NCBI RefSeq assembly: GCF_013009345.1
Contig: NZ_JABELE010000007.1
Location: 62,001-126,000, forward strand
Direction of reading: 5' to 3'
Length of the DNA stretch: 64,000 bases
Origin: Acinetobacter geminorum
GTDB lineage: Bacteria > Pseudomonadota > Gammaproteobacteria > Pseudomonadales > Moraxellaceae
Made by a program: the position numbers and the translations under genes. The first letter of the stretch is position 1, and every line of letters begins with the position of its first letter. The notes under the pieces are model-generated. The model saw nothing but the letters and a program-made list of their open reading frames with translations. It searched no databases and was not told the DNA's origin. Positions 1 to 9,393 of this stretch are shown here, one piece after another.

Positions 1-474
1 AAATTCTACGCTGAATTTAATGATGCAAACGATTTTTACGAAAAAGGTCCAAGTTTTACAGAGTCAAATCAAGTCACAAGTGAAATTGCCCAAGGACTCA
101 AACAGGATCTGTTCCAACAAGTTGACGCTGTGGTGAATAAAGCTCAGCCTTACAAAGCAGTTTTACGGTTTGCCCATGCTGAAATTATTATTCCTCTGGC
201 AACTAGCTTAGATTTGCATAATATGATGCAGCCGTTACCACTACGCCAGACTTATAATTACTCGACAAGTGCATGGCGTGGTGAAGTAGTTTCACCTATG
301 GCGGCAAATGTACAGTGGGATATTTACCAAAATAGTCAAGGCTCTACTTTGGTAAAAATGCTTTATAACGAAAAGGAAACTTTATTTAAATCTGCATGTG
401 ATTATGCACGTTACACACCAACCAGTTTTTACTATGACTACATGAAATTGAAACAGTGCTATCAAATGCAATAG
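1..474 (+). CDS. Histidine-type phosphatase, C-terminal part (5' end outside window)
   Basis: The reading frame is open from base 1 to the TAG at 472-474, so only the last 157 residues are visible. The segment RFAHAEIIIPL (about residues 57-67 of the visible part) carries the HAE motif, which is the proton-donor motif of clade-2 histidine phosphatases such as phytases and multiple inositol-polyphosphate phosphatases. The catalytic RHG motif would lie upstream of the window. Such enzymes are normally periplasmic or secreted phosphomonoesterases; the substrate cannot be read from this fragment. The family call rests mainly on the HAE context. Confidence 0.6.
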   Translation, partial: KFYAEFNDANDFYEKGPSFTESNQVTSEIAQGLKQDLFQQVDAVVNKAQPYKAVLRFAHAEIIIPLATSLDLHNMMQPLPLRQTYNYSTSAWRGEVVSPMAANVQWDIYQNSQGSTLVKMLYNEKETLFKSACDYARYTPTSFYYDYMKLKQCYQMQ

Positions 475-580
475 ATTTTCAGTTTTTGAAGTCTTTAATG
501 GGAATAGGGATTGCTATTCCCATTTTTATTTCTTCATAATTCAATTTGTTTTTAGATATAGATCAGTTAGAGACTTGGAT

Positions 581-1324
581 ATGACACCTTTTTGGATAGC
601 ATTGCAATTTTTAACTGTTCTGCCTATTGAGTTAAAGACAATACCAACGGCGCAACAAAATGGTCGAGCTATTTTGTTTTATCCTTTGGTCGGGCTGATT
701 ATTGGCGGCATTCTTTTTCTTATCTCATGTCTTTTAGCTAAATTACCCGTTCTTTTGCTTGCTGCCATCATAATGACTTTATGGATTTGGCTGACAGGCG
801 GATTACATTTAGATGGGCTAGCAGATACTGCAGATGCGTGGGTAGGTGGTTTTGGAGACAAACTACGTACTTTACAAATCATGAAGGATCCAAGTTGTGG
901 CCCAATTGGAGTCCTCAGCTTAGTTATTATTTGTTTGCTCAAATTTGCACTGGTTTATGTATTGATTGAACAGCATCAATCTTTATTTTTAGTCTTTGTT
1001 CCTATCCTTGGACGTATTGTGCCATCTATTTTGTTTTTAACTACACTATATGTCCGTGAAAAAGGCTTAGGCCGTTCTTTGACAGACCATTTACCCAAAA
1101 CTGCTTCATGGATAATAGCTGCGGTAGTTTTGTTATTGGCTTTATATTGGGAATGGCAAGGGCTCATCGCCATTATTGGCTTTTTAATCAGTCTGGTTTA
1201 TTTAAGATATCTGTTTATTAAAAGAATTGGCGGTATTACAGGTGATACAGTCGGGGCAGCGATTGAGCTTAGTGAAACTGTACTGCTTTTTAGTTTTGTC
1301 GTAAGTTATTTTTATTTAGTTTGA
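581..1324 (+). CDS. cobS: Adenosylcobinamide-GDP ribazoletransferase (cobalamin synthase) CobS
   Basis: CobS joins adenosylcobinamide-GDP and alpha-ribazole at the inner membrane in the last steps of coenzyme B12 assembly. The protein is hydrophobic throughout, with several membrane helices, and shows the family signatures GGLHLDGLADTADAW (near residue 73 from the ATG) and KDPSCGPIG, plus a C-terminal GDTVGAAIELSE segment. Its length of about 247 residues is normal. A TTG two codons upstream (575) is possible, but the ATG at 581 matches the usual N-terminus of the family and has GAGA upstream. It ends just before a terminator shared with the convergent DAHP synthase. Confidence 0.93.
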   Translation: MTPFWIALQFLTVLPIELKTIPTAQQNGRAILFYPLVGLIIGGILFLISCLLAKLPVLLLAAIIMTLWIWLTGGLHLDGLADTADAWVGGFGDKLRTLQIMKDPSCGPIGVLSLVIICLLKFALVYVLIEQHQSLFLVFVPILGRIVPSILFLTTLYVREKGLGRSLTDHLPKTASWIIAAVVLLLALYWEWQGLIAIIGFLISLVYLRYLFIKRIGGITGDTVGAAIELSETVLLFSFVVSYFYLV

Positions 1325-1350
1325 TATTGAATTTCACCCAAAAAAATAAA

Positions 1351-1380
1351 AAAACCCTCAAAAAATGAGGGCTTAATTTT
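1351..1380. terminator. Bidirectional terminator between cobS and the DAHP synthase gene
   Basis: CCCTCA (1355-1360) pairs with TGAGGG (1366-1371). A-rich sequence on the left and T-rich sequence on the right give U-tracts in both directions, with the longer one serving the minus-strand DAHP synthase gene. Confidence 0.8.
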
Positions 1381-1398
1381 CAATCTTAAAAAGATGAA

Positions 1399-2541
1399 TT
1401 AACGGTTTGGTAAAACATCTTTTAAAGCTTCATGCATTTCAAGCAATGTCTTTTCAGTAGTTTCCCAATCGATACAACCATCAGTTACTGATTTACCATA
1501 TTCTAAATCACAAAGATTATCCGGAATATCTTGGCGGCCGCCTTTCAGGTGACTTTCAACCATAATACCTACGATTGACTTATTACCATCTAAAATTTGT
1601 TCAGTAATATTTTTAAGAACAAGTGGTTGTAAGTACGGGTCTTTATTTGAATTAGCATGGCTCGCATCAATCATGATTTTGTTGCTCACTTTAGCTTTTG
1701 CTAAAGCATTTTCTGCTTCTGCAACCGAGCCTGCGTCATAGTTCGGTTTACCGTTACCACCACGTAATACAACGTGTGCATAAGGGTTACCATTTGTATT
1801 AATAATTGAAACTTGGCCGTCTTCATTTAGACCTAAGAAACTATGGCCATATTTAACAGATTGCATCGCATTGGTTGCAACAGTTAAACCACCATCTGTA
1901 CCATTTTTAAAACCAACTGGTGATGATAAACCAGAAGACATTTCACGGTGAGTTTGGCTCTCTGTTGTACGTGCACCAATCGCAGACCATGAAATTAAGT
2001 CTTGGTAGTACTGTGGAGAGTTCGGGTCGAGTGCTTCAGTTGCACATGGCAAACCTTTTTCATTTAACTCAAGCAAGAGTTTACGGCCAATACGTAAACC
2101 TTTTTCGATATTAAATGAGTCATTCATATCAGGGTCATTGATTAGGCCTTTCCAACCAATAGTTGTACGTGGTTTTTCAAAATAAACGCGCATAACTAAA
2201 TACAATGAATCTTTAACTTTTTCACTAAGTACTTTTAAGCGATCAGCATATTCGTGAGCAGCTTTGGGGTCGTGAATAGAGCAAGGACCAATAACGACAA
2301 ACAAACGTTTATCTGAACCATCTAAAATATTACGGATAGTTTCGCGGCCTTTTAGAACAGTTTGCGAAGCAACGTCAGATAAAGGAAGTTCTGACTTAAG
2401 CTCAGCTGGTGTTACAAGAGTTTGAATGCTTTTAATATTAACGTCGTCGATATCTGGCTTTGAAACGGAATTTGAATGTGTAGTCATTGCTGTCACTGGT
2501 TCGATCATACTAAAGGTTGTTTTGTGTACTGAATATACCAT
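1399..2541 (-). CDS. Class I 3-deoxy-7-phosphoheptulonate (DAHP) synthase, AroG/AroF type
   Basis: This enzyme condenses phosphoenolpyruvate and erythrose-4-phosphate, the first step of the shikimate pathway. It shows the AroFGH signatures FVVIGPCSIHDP (about residues 81-92), RVYFEKPRTTIGWKG (118-132), GARTTESQTHRE, CPVGF-like SPVGFKNGTDG, and MIDASHANSNK with the metal ligands. The first 18 residues precede the normal family start; an internal ATG at 2487 would give 362 residues, closer to E. coli AroG. No Shine-Dalgarno sequence decides between them, so the longest form is listed. Which aromatic amino acid inhibits it cannot be told from sequence alone. Confidence 0.93.
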   Translation of the reverse strand: MVYSVHKTTFSMIEPVTAMTTHSNSVSKPDIDDVNIKSIQTLVTPAELKSELPLSDVASQTVLKGRETIRNILDGSDKRLFVVIGPCSIHDPKAAHEYADRLKVLSEKVKDSLYLVMRVYFEKPRTTIGWKGLINDPDMNDSFNIEKGLRIGRKLLLELNEKGLPCATEALDPNSPQYYQDLISWSAIGARTTESQTHREMSSGLSSPVGFKNGTDGGLTVATNAMQSVKYGHSFLGLNEDGQVSIINTNGNPYAHVVLRGGNGKPNYDAGSVAEAENALAKAKVSNKIMIDASHANSNKDPYLQPLVLKNITEQILDGNKSIVGIMVESHLKGGRQDIPDNLCDLEYGKSVTDGCIDWETTEKTLLEMHEALKDVLPNR

Positions 2542-2604
2542 GAAATAATTATGAAAATACTACATCTCATAGTATTTCAGATTGGAAAAATCCTATTGAT
2601 TTTA

Positions 2605-3492
2605 CTATCTTTCAGTCGAGTTGCCTGTTTTTTCGGCAACTACTGCTTGTTGTTGTACCACAGGTGCTTTCGGTTTTGCTTTGACTGGATGAACCATAAA
2701 GTTAACACCGAGGGCAAATAGGGTAATCCCTAGAATTTTTCGGATTAAACGTTCAGGCATACGAGAGCTAATTAATGTTCCAATAATAATTGCTGGAATC
2801 GAACCCACCAATAACCACATCAGAAGGGTAAAGTCGACGTTACCAGCACTCATGTGCCCAAGGCCAGCTACTAAGGTAAGTAATACTGCATGTACAACAT
2901 CCGACCCAATAATTCGGATCATTGGCAAGTTCGGGAACATAATCACAAGTGCCATGATCCCAAATGCACCCGCACCAACTGATGAAAGGGTTACGAATAC
3001 ACCTAAAATGATGCCCATAATCACGATAAAGCTACGTTTTTTATGGATTGCCAACTGTTCATTTTCAGTTTGAGCGACTTCTTTATTCCTGAATTTATTA
3101 AAGAATTTCTCAATACGAGTACGGAAAATGATGGAAACACCAGTTAAGGTCAACATAAAGCCTAGTACCATAGTTAATACAGCTTTATAGTGTGTTGACT
3201 GGCTTAAATAATGCTCAAGTACCCATGCGGTGCCAAAAGATGCAGGAATACTACCTACAGCCAACCATAAAACAATTGGCCAGACAATATTGAGCTTTCT
3301 TGCGTGAACCATTGATCCACAAAATTTTGAGATTGCAGCATAAAGTAAATCGGTACCAATCGCGATATGAGGTTCAATTCTAAAAAGACCAATTAAAATT
3401 GGTGTCATTAATGATCCACCACCAACTCCTGTAATCCCTACACAGAAACCAACTAACATACCCGCTAAGATAAATTCAAAAGCACCAGACAT
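2605..3492 (-). CDS. TauE/SafE family sulfite-exporter-like permease
   Basis: A 295-residue inner-membrane protein with about eight predicted helices in two repeated halves. The first half has the glycine-rich GITGVGGGSLMTPIL segment and the second has VTLSSVGAGAFGIMAL, the duplicated motif typical of TauE/SafE (COG0730) permeases. The family moves sulfite, sulfonates or other organic anions. A GTG at 3504 could extend it by four codons; the ATG at 3492 is preferred because the hydrophobic first helix follows directly. It stands alone, and the substrate is unknown. A second family member lies at 47063-47854 in the sulfide module, so the two probably have different substrates. Confidence 0.85.
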   Translation of the reverse strand: MSGAFEFILAGMLVGFCVGITGVGGGSLMTPILIGLFRIEPHIAIGTDLLYAAISKFCGSMVHARKLNIVWPIVLWLAVGSIPASFGTAWVLEHYLSQSTHYKAVLTMVLGFMLTLTGVSIIFRTRIEKFFNKFRNKEVAQTENEQLAIHKKRSFIVIMGIILGVFVTLSSVGAGAFGIMALVIMFPNLPMIRIIGSDVVHAVLLTLVAGLGHMSAGNVDFTLLMWLLVGSIPAIIIGTLISSRMPERLIRKILGITLFALGVNFMVHPVKAKPKAPVVQQQAVVAEKTGNSTER

Positions 3493-3577
3493 CTTTATCG
3501 CCACTTATCACGAAACGCAGATATCTTATTCCTTTTAGAGATAAACAGTTGTCATGAATAATGATTTACTTATGCAA

Positions 3578-3614
3578 AAAAAAGCTAAGCAACGAAAATT
3601 TTGCTTAGCTTGTA
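3578..3614 (-). terminator. Terminator of the siderophore-receptor/PepSY operon
   Basis: A perfect 11-bp stem (3582-3592 with 3601-3611) has an 8-nt loop. On the minus strand it is followed by a run of T, just past the stop of the DUF3325 gene. Confidence 0.85.
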
Positions 3615-3644
3615 CTATTTTTCATCATTTTTTTAAGAAAATGA

Positions 3645-3926
3645 TTATTTTGATGACTTTAGTGGGTTAATTAAAAGTATAAGAAGAAAAGTTAATGGCG
3701 TTGCAAAGATCCACCAACTGACAAAACCAATTGAAAATTTATATTGTTGAATAAGAATAAATGCACACAAACCAAATAATATAAATGCGGCTATTTTGAA
3801 ATGTCGGTAATACTTTTGTGCTAACGATTTGAAATGACCTGTCGATTTCGGCGATCGATATTTTTCGCTCGCCATAAATAACAAGTACATACCTAATAAA
3901 ATTAAGATGAACGCTATAAGAATCAT
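3645..3926 (-). CDS. DUF3325-type small membrane protein of the siderophore operon
   Basis: A 93-residue protein with three hydrophobic segments (about residues 3-18, 44-62 and 68-88). Its size and its place as the last gene after PepSY match proteins annotated DUF3325, which accompany DUF3649 and PepSY proteins beside TonB-dependent receptors in Pseudomonas and relatives. It overlaps the PepSY gene by 4 bp, implying translational coupling. Its specific function is unknown; a supporting role in ferri-siderophore reduction at the inner membrane is inferred from context. Confidence 0.7.
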   Translation of the reverse strand: MILIAFILILLGMYLLFMASEKYRSPKSTGHFKSLAQKYYRHFKIAAFILFGLCAFILIQQYKFSIGFVSWWIFATPLTFLLILLINPLKSSK

Positions 3927-5479
3927 GAGCTCACCTCAGTATTTAGTTTATTCAGCTTTTTTTGAATTTTTGCGACAGCTTTATGCTGGATAGGTTGAAT
4001 TTTGCAGAATATAAAAATGGCTAAAGTTGCAAAGACCCACAAAAATACATCTACACGTGCAAACGTCCAATAATCTCTGAGGCTTTGAACATACTCATGT
4101 TTAAGTAAATAACTTAGATTTAAGATTGGAAGTGCAATACATAGCATAATAAAAACGCTAAGTTGAGTTCGCCACAAATGCTGTTTTTTAGTGATTAATG
4201 CAATGATTAAGCTGATTAGCCAAACGAAGAAAAAACTATAAATTTCATAATTGATTGTGCTTGAAGTGATTGTAAATAATCGATTAGCGCTTAAGTAGGC
4301 GACAGTTGCACAAGGTAAGCCAACAAACGTTGCAATATTTAAACGGTCAACTAAATAGTGTCCAAAGTGAAACTTACTGTTCTTATTTTGAATTTGGCGT
4401 TTAAGGCTCCAGAGTAGTAAACCAGAGGCAATCATGACGCAGCCTAAAATGCCAGAAAAGAACAAACCTAAGCGAAGTAAAGGCTGGGCAAATGTTGCCA
4501 TGTGTAGACCGTAAACTCCTGCATTCAGCATTGCAATAGCACTATTATTACGTGTGTCTGCTAAGACTTTGCCTGTTGAAGCATTCAATGTAATTTGAGC
4601 CTGATTCCGGGTAATAGAGTGATCTTCTTTTTGAATAAAGGTAATTTGAGCTTGGTTCGTATTTGGATTTTTTACACTCATTGTTGATAAAGGTTGGTTA
4701 CCCCAACTTTGTTGAACTTGGCTCAGCATCTTCTCAATAGCTAAGTTTTGAGCAGGTTGAATCGATTGATTCTCAAGCACAGTCTTTGTGCGGATTTCGG
4801 TAAAATATTGATAAGGGTTTTCAGGGTAAAGCTTTTGCATTCCCCAAGGCAGATATAAATAAGAGAAAATAGCTAAGCCTGTAAATGTAATAGTTAAAAA
4901 GAAGGGCAGAGCAACGACTGAAGAAATATTATGAAAGTCTAACCATGAACGCTGAGACTTAAATGTACGTAAAGTAAAAAAGTCAGTGAATATTTTTTTA
5001 TGAGTAATAATGCCTGAAACCAAAGCAATCAGCATAATAAATGCGGCAAGACATACGACTAATCGCCCAACTATGATTGGAATTCCAAAAAGTTGGTAAT
5101 GGAAGCGGTAAAAAAAATCGCCGCCTAGGGTCGCCGAAAGTTGAAGCTCTTTTCCCGTGTTAGCATCAAGTGTGGCATTGCCATAACTGCCGTCAGCTTT
5201 TTCCCAATACATGGTGTTGACCGGACTTTCTGGCGTTGCAACAGTTAAATACCAAGATTTAGCGTCTGGAGCGTTTTCTTGTAAATATTGATAGGCTGTT
5301 TTAATAGCAATATCTTGCTTTACTTCATATTGCGCAAGCGCCGGTTGCATCCATAAATTAATTTCATGGCGGTAGTAGGACAAACTTCCCATTAAGAAAA
5401 TGGCAAACACAAGCCATCCAAAAATTAAGCCAGTCCATGAGTGTAGCCATGCCATAGATTGACGTATACCTTTATGCAT
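3923..5479 (-). CDS. PepSY-associated transmembrane protein, probable ferri-siderophore reductase
   Basis: The 518-residue protein begins with WLHSWTGLIFGW (about residues 11-22), the characteristic first helix of PepSY_TM proteins, followed by a large periplasmic region and further helices. There are more helices at the C-terminus than in the minimal family member. Members of this family, such as FpvG beside pyoverdine receptors, help reduce and release iron from siderophores in the periplasm. It overlaps DUF3649 by 8 bp upstream and DUF3325 by 4 bp downstream, so the three are one translational unit. The exact siderophore is not visible in the sequence. Confidence 0.8.
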   Translation of the reverse strand: MHKGIRQSMAWLHSWTGLIFGWLVFAIFLMGSLSYYRHEINLWMQPALAQYEVKQDIAIKTAYQYLQENAPDAKSWYLTVATPESPVNTMYWEKADGSYGNATLDANTGKELQLSATLGGDFFYRFHYQLFGIPIIVGRLVVCLAAFIMLIALVSGIITHKKIFTDFFTLRTFKSQRSWLDFHNISSVVALPFFLTITFTGLAIFSYLYLPWGMQKLYPENPYQYFTEIRTKTVLENQSIQPAQNLAIEKMLSQVQQSWGNQPLSTMSVKNPNTNQAQITFIQKEDHSITRNQAQITLNASTGKVLADTRNNSAIAMLNAGVYGLHMATFAQPLLRLGLFFSGILGCVMIASGLLLWSLKRQIQNKNSKFHFGHYLVDRLNIATFVGLPCATVAYLSANRLFTITSSTINYEIYSFFFVWLISLIIALITKKQHLWRTQLSVFIMLCIALPILNLSYLLKHEYVQSLRDYWTFARVDVFLWVFATLAIFIFCKIQPIQHKAVAKIQKKLNKLNTEVSS

Positions 5480-5771
5480 AACCTACCGTCCGTGTCACAA
5501 TAAAGAAAAGGGCTAATAGCGCGATTGATAGAATGGTCAGTCGCAATAATGATTGAATGCAGAACCCAACAATCACAAAGACTACGTAAAATAAAATCGC
5601 TATAAATGCTGAAAGATAGATAGCCTCAGCTTTGTCCAGATTCAAAAGGAAAATTCCAGTGAGTCCAAGACTTAAATACGTCATACAGGCAAAGCCCATA
5701 CCGAAAACTAGCAAGAAACGATAGAAAACTTTTATACGATATGACACTGGGAGATTTACAGTTTTGGACAT
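5472..5771 (-). CDS. DUF3649-type small membrane protein of the siderophore operon
   Basis: About 99 residues with three hydrophobic helices (near 18-42, 50-72 and 75-92), matching the size and operon position of DUF3649 proteins, which sit between a siderophore receptor and a PepSY protein. A GTG at 5783 would add four residues; the ATG at 5771 is chosen, but neither has a good ribosome binding site. Translation probably depends on coupling or readthrough from the receptor transcript, because a stem-loop lies in the gap between the two genes. Function unknown. Confidence 0.65.
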   Translation of the reverse strand: MSKTVNLPVSYRIKVFYRFLLVFGMGFACMTYLSLGLTGIFLLNLDKAEAIYLSAFIAILFYVVFVIVGFCIQSLLRLTILSIALLALFFIVTRTVGYA

Positions 5772-5805
5772 CTTTATTGGCACATAAACAAAGAATAATA
5801 AGTAA

Positions 5806-5831
5806 AGCCAATCCCTAAATTGAGATTGGCT
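5806..5831 (-). promoter_or_regulatory. Intercistronic stem-loop between receptor and DUF3649 genes
   Basis: An 8-bp perfect stem (AGCCAATC at 5806-5813 with GATTGGCT at 5824-5831) begins 7 nt after the receptor stop. It has only a weak T-run on the minus strand, so it may be an attenuator or RNA-processing site that lowers expression of the inner-membrane genes relative to the receptor. Confidence 0.5.
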
Positions 5832-5837
5832 ACAGTA

Positions 5838-7997
5838 TTAATATTTAAATTTTACAGCAACTGTATAGTTGGCTGGAGCTCCATAAAAAGCTTGCCCATC
5901 GGGGAAACTATTTAAATATTTCTTGTCAAAAATATTATTACCATTTGCTTGAAGCGTAATATGATCATTGACTTCATAGCTCGCCATTAAATTGACTAAA
6001 GCATATGCATCTTGTTTGATCGTACTGTTTACATTTGAATCATATAACTTTATCCCATCTTGCCATTGTAAACCTGCACCAACTTTCAGCTTAGGTAAAG
6101 CTGGCAGAGTGTAGGTGGTTAGCAAATTAAGCGTCTGGTTTGGATTATAAGTTCTTGCCTCGCCACCATTTTTGGTATCTTTAATACTAAATTGAGCATA
6201 ACCGAAAGAAAGATTCACATTATCTGTGATTTGACCTGATAGACCAACTTCTACACCTTGTGACTCTAAATCACTAGTTGGTACTTTTCGATTAAGTGGA
6301 TTTCCATCTGAACTGCGTAGTGGGTAATTATTTTGTTCAGTTTTAAATACTGAAAGTGTTCCTGTTAAACGGTCATCTAGCCATGAGCTTTTTACGCCCA
6401 TTTCATAGCTTTTACCATCAATAGGTTTTAAAGCTTGATTGGTATTTTTATCAATACCAGTTTGAGGACGGAAAATTGAGGTATAACTCATATAACCTGT
6501 ATATTCAGGTGTAAAGTTATAGGTTAGTCCAACATATGGTGAGACTTTACTTTCACTATATGACATTGGAGAACCATAACTTTCACCTTTACTTTCAGCC
6601 TGTACATAGTTTGCACCAAGTAAAAGTTTTAAATCTTCATTAAGATGTAAGCGCGTCGCAGCATAGATGGAGTTAATATTCTGTTTATAGTTTGCAGCTT
6701 CTGTAAAATCTGACCAAGTTATAGATTGCGGTGTCCAGCTTGCCCAATTTGTCGTGAGCTGGCGTAAATATCCTTGAGAGTAATCATTCAAAATATCAGC
6801 ATCGTTAATAAAACCTGAAGATTGTTTATCTTGCTGATGGTTACGTACGTAGCTGTAGCCTAAAGTTGCCTCATGTTCTTGGTTAAAAAGCTTATAGCTC
6901 CCTTCAAGATTAAAATCGACAGCATGTTTTTCTTGATGTTCTTGTCCTCCCCAAGCTGTTAAAGCAACATCAGAACCATCAGCTTTGGGATATCCATAAT
7001 AATAAAGAAGACGACTATTATGCTTGGTATCAAGATAGTTATAAGTCAGTTTAGCCGTCCATAGGTCATTAATTTTTTGTTTTAATTCAACAAAAGCATT
7101 TTGTGTCTCATTATCCCAGTGCGCCCAGTCAGGGTTTGGATTATATGAGCGGTCATATGAAATTTGTTTGCCATTTGCATCGAGTAAGGGCAGAGCACCC
7201 CAGTTATTCGCATTCGGTTTATTTTGTTCTTGGTTATAGCCTGCGGTGAGTAAAGTAGTATCTGTTAAGTCAGCTTCAACAATACCTGCGAAACCATTTT
7301 TTTCTGAAGAATATCGGTCAATGTAAGAATCACCCGTTTGCTCATAGCCCATAATACGGCCACGTACTTTTCCACTCGGTATAATTGCGCCAGAGACATC
7401 AGCTTCATAACGCTGCGTATCCCAAGAGCCATAACTTAGGCCGCCACTTGCCTGGAATTCTTGAGTTGGACGTTTTCGAATATTATTGATGGTTGCACTT
7501 GGGTCGCCGAAGGCGTTAGTTAAAGAATCAGCACCTTTAACAACTTCTACACGATCATAAAAGTAAGTATCAGGATTCGTATTGTTATAGTTATAACCTG
7601 AGAGGGGAAAGCCTACGCCGTCAGTTAAAATATTTGAAATCTCAAAGCCACGAGCCATATAAGTAGTTCGCTCGGTTTCTTGACTAGAGACGGTTACACC
7701 TGGGGTGTTTTTTAAAACATCGCGAGTACTAGTAAGACCAAAATCTTCTATTTGCTGACGAGTAACGACATTAATGGTTTGAGGAGTTTCTTTAGCCTCA
7801 ATATTAAGCTTGGTTGCGCTACTCGAATTTTTAACATTATATGCTTTGGTTTGTTCAGAAGCCTGTTCAGCATTTGATGCTTTAACTTGAATCGTCTGTA
7901 AAGCTTGTACCTCTGAGTCTTGAGCATAAGAGAGGTTTGCATAACAAATCGCGCAGGCGATTACGGTAAGCTTAAATGGTCGAGGTGGGATATTCAT
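5838..7997 (-). CDS. TonB-dependent ferric-siderophore receptor (FhuE/FpvA-like)
   Basis: An outer-membrane receptor of about 719 residues. From the ATG at 7997 it has a Sec signal peptide ending near NLSYAQ. A TonB-box-like IQVKAS segment follows, then a plug domain (ETPQTINVVTRQQIEDFG, PGVTVSS, RGFEISNILTDG, VEVVKGADSL) and a beta-barrel ending in the aromatic AVKFKY. A longer start at 8027 would run into the Fur box, which supports the internal ATG. The plug wording resembles FhuE/FpvA-type hydroxamate receptors, but the ligand is not proven. The gene leads an operon with DUF3649, PepSY and DUF3325 genes that fits iron release from the imported siderophore. Confidence 0.88.
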   Translation of the reverse strand: MNIPPRPFKLTVIACAICYANLSYAQDSEVQALQTIQVKASNAEQASEQTKAYNVKNSSSATKLNIEAKETPQTINVVTRQQIEDFGLTSTRDVLKNTPGVTVSSQETERTTYMARGFEISNILTDGVGFPLSGYNYNNTNPDTYFYDRVEVVKGADSLTNAFGDPSATINNIRKRPTQEFQASGGLSYGSWDTQRYEADVSGAIIPSGKVRGRIMGYEQTGDSYIDRYSSEKNGFAGIVEADLTDTTLLTAGYNQEQNKPNANNWGALPLLDANGKQISYDRSYNPNPDWAHWDNETQNAFVELKQKINDLWTAKLTYNYLDTKHNSRLLYYYGYPKADGSDVALTAWGGQEHQEKHAVDFNLEGSYKLFNQEHEATLGYSYVRNHQQDKQSSGFINDADILNDYSQGYLRQLTTNWASWTPQSITWSDFTEAANYKQNINSIYAATRLHLNEDLKLLLGANYVQAESKGESYGSPMSYSESKVSPYVGLTYNFTPEYTGYMSYTSIFRPQTGIDKNTNQALKPIDGKSYEMGVKSSWLDDRLTGTLSVFKTEQNNYPLRSSDGNPLNRKVPTSDLESQGVEVGLSGQITDNVNLSFGYAQFSIKDTKNGGEARTYNPNQTLNLLTTYTLPALPKLKVGAGLQWQDGIKLYDSNVNSTIKQDAYALVNLMASYEVNDHITLQANGNNIFDKKYLNSFPDGQAFYGAPANYTVAVKFKY

Positions 7998-8006
7998 AAG
8001 ATTAAA

Positions 8007-8025
8007 GATAATGTAAATAATTCTC
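8007..8025 (-). promoter_or_regulatory. Fur box upstream of the siderophore receptor
   Basis: GATAATGTAAATAATTCTC matches 15 of 19 positions of the classical Fur consensus (GATAATGATAATCATTATC), counted by eye. It lies 10 bp upstream of the chosen receptor start, so Fur-Fe(II) should repress the operon when iron is plentiful. Confidence 0.8.
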
Positions 8026-8217
8026 ATTTATTTTATTGTTTGTAAATGTAAGCTACAATTCAAATTGCATTGTTAATTTAGATTAAAAGATGGTGAATGA
8101 GTGTAATTTTAGATAGCCTGTGCTGTGGCTGCTCTTGGTAAGTACATATAGATCAAGTTCAAGATTGATAAATCTCTATGCTAGAATGCATTATTTCAAA
8201 TTCTTGGGTAAATCACC

Positions 8218-9393
8218 TTGGCAAACCGAAAACTTAAAATAGGCATTGTAGTTGGGGAAGTTTCTGGAGATACGCTTGGTGTGAAGCTTATGCGTAGTTT
8301 TCGAGAACAGGGAATCGATGCCGAATTTGAAGGAATCGGTGGTCCTCAAATGATTGCTGAAGGTTTTAACGGTTATTACCCAATGGAAACTCTGTCTGTG
8401 ATGGGCATTGTTGAGGTCTTAAAAGACTTAAAAAAATTATTCGCCGTGAGGGATGGTTTAATCAGTCAATGGACTCAAAAACCAGTTGATATTTTTATTG
8501 GAATTGATGCACCAGACTTTAACCTCAGACTTTCTAAAAGTATTAAAGAAAAGAATCTTCCAATAAAAACAGTTCAATATGTGAGCCCATCGGTTTGGGC
8601 ATGGCGTCAAGGGCGAGTACATGGCATCAAGCAAAGTATAGATTTAGTACTTTGCTTATTTCCTTTTGAAAAAGTTTTTTATGAACAATATGAAGTTCCA
8701 GCAGCATTTGTAGGCCACCCATTAGCTAAACAATTGCCACTTGAGAACCCAATTCAAATTGCTAAGCAACAATTGGGTATTAATGAAAATCAGAAACATA
8801 TTGCCTTGTTGCCAGGGAGTCGAAAGGGTGAAGTAGAGAGACTTCTTCCTATGCTGTTGGGTGCTGCTAATATTTTGCATACCAAATATCCTGACATTCA
8901 ATTTTTAATTCCGGCAATTAATGATGCTCGTAAACAACAGATTGAGCAGGGTGTTGAACAATTAGCGCCTCAGTTAAAAGCAAAAATTCATATTTTAGAA
9001 AATACGGATAGTGAATCAAAAATCGGTCGTATGGTCATGAACGCAAGTGATATTATCGCTTTAGCTTCTGGGACTGCAACATTAGAAGCAATGCTGATGC
9101 ATCGACCAATGGTCACTTTCTATAAATTGCACTGGTTAACTTATTTAATTGCTAAATTCTTGGTGAAAATTCCTTATTATTCTTTGCCTAATATTATTGC
9201 GGGTAAAAAAGTGATTCAGGAGCTGATTCAAGCTGATGCAACACCTGAAAATTTAGCAGCTGAAATAGAAAAATTGATGAATGTAGAAACCGCTCAAATT
9301 CAAGTGATGCAACATTTAACCATGCATAAACAGCTTATTTCTGGAAATACAGAAGATCCAGTTCAAGCAATCCTAAAAGTACTTGGAAAGTAA
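8218..9393 (+). CDS. lpxB: Lipid-A-disaccharide synthase LpxB
   Basis: LpxB joins UDP-diacylglucosamine and lipid X to form the lipid A disaccharide at the inner face of the inner membrane. The 391-residue length is typical. Family motifs are GEVSGDTLG (13-21), IGIDAPDFN (94-102), SPSVWAWRQGR (123-133), FVGHPLAKQLP, LLPGSRKGEV and ASGTATLEAML. The start is a TTG at 8218 with only a weak GGGT upstream; it is chosen because the family motif begins 13 residues later, as in E. coli. Here lpxB is separate from lpxA, lpxD and fabZ. It ends in a terminator shared with the convergent DUF2797 gene. Confidence 0.95.
   Translation: MANRKLKIGIVVGEVSGDTLGVKLMRSFREQGIDAEFEGIGGPQMIAEGFNGYYPMETLSVMGIVEVLKDLKKLFAVRDGLISQWTQKPVDIFIGIDAPDFNLRLSKSIKEKNLPIKTVQYVSPSVWAWRQGRVHGIKQSIDLVLCLFPFEKVFYEQYEVPAAFVGHPLAKQLPLENPIQIAKQQLGINENQKHIALLPGSRKGEVERLLPMLLGAANILHTKYPDIQFLIPAINDARKQQIEQGVEQLAPQLKAKIHILENTDSESKIGRMVMNASDIIALASGTATLEAMLMHRPMVTFYKLHWLTYLIAKFLVKIPYYSLPNIIAGKKVIQELIQADATPENLAAEIEKLMNVETAQIQVMQHLTMHKQLISGNTEDPVQAILKVLGK

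Noticed and set aside
679..942. Minus-strand frame inside cobS
   Set aside because: It is the reverse shadow of a conserved gene, as are most long frames opposite other genes in the window.
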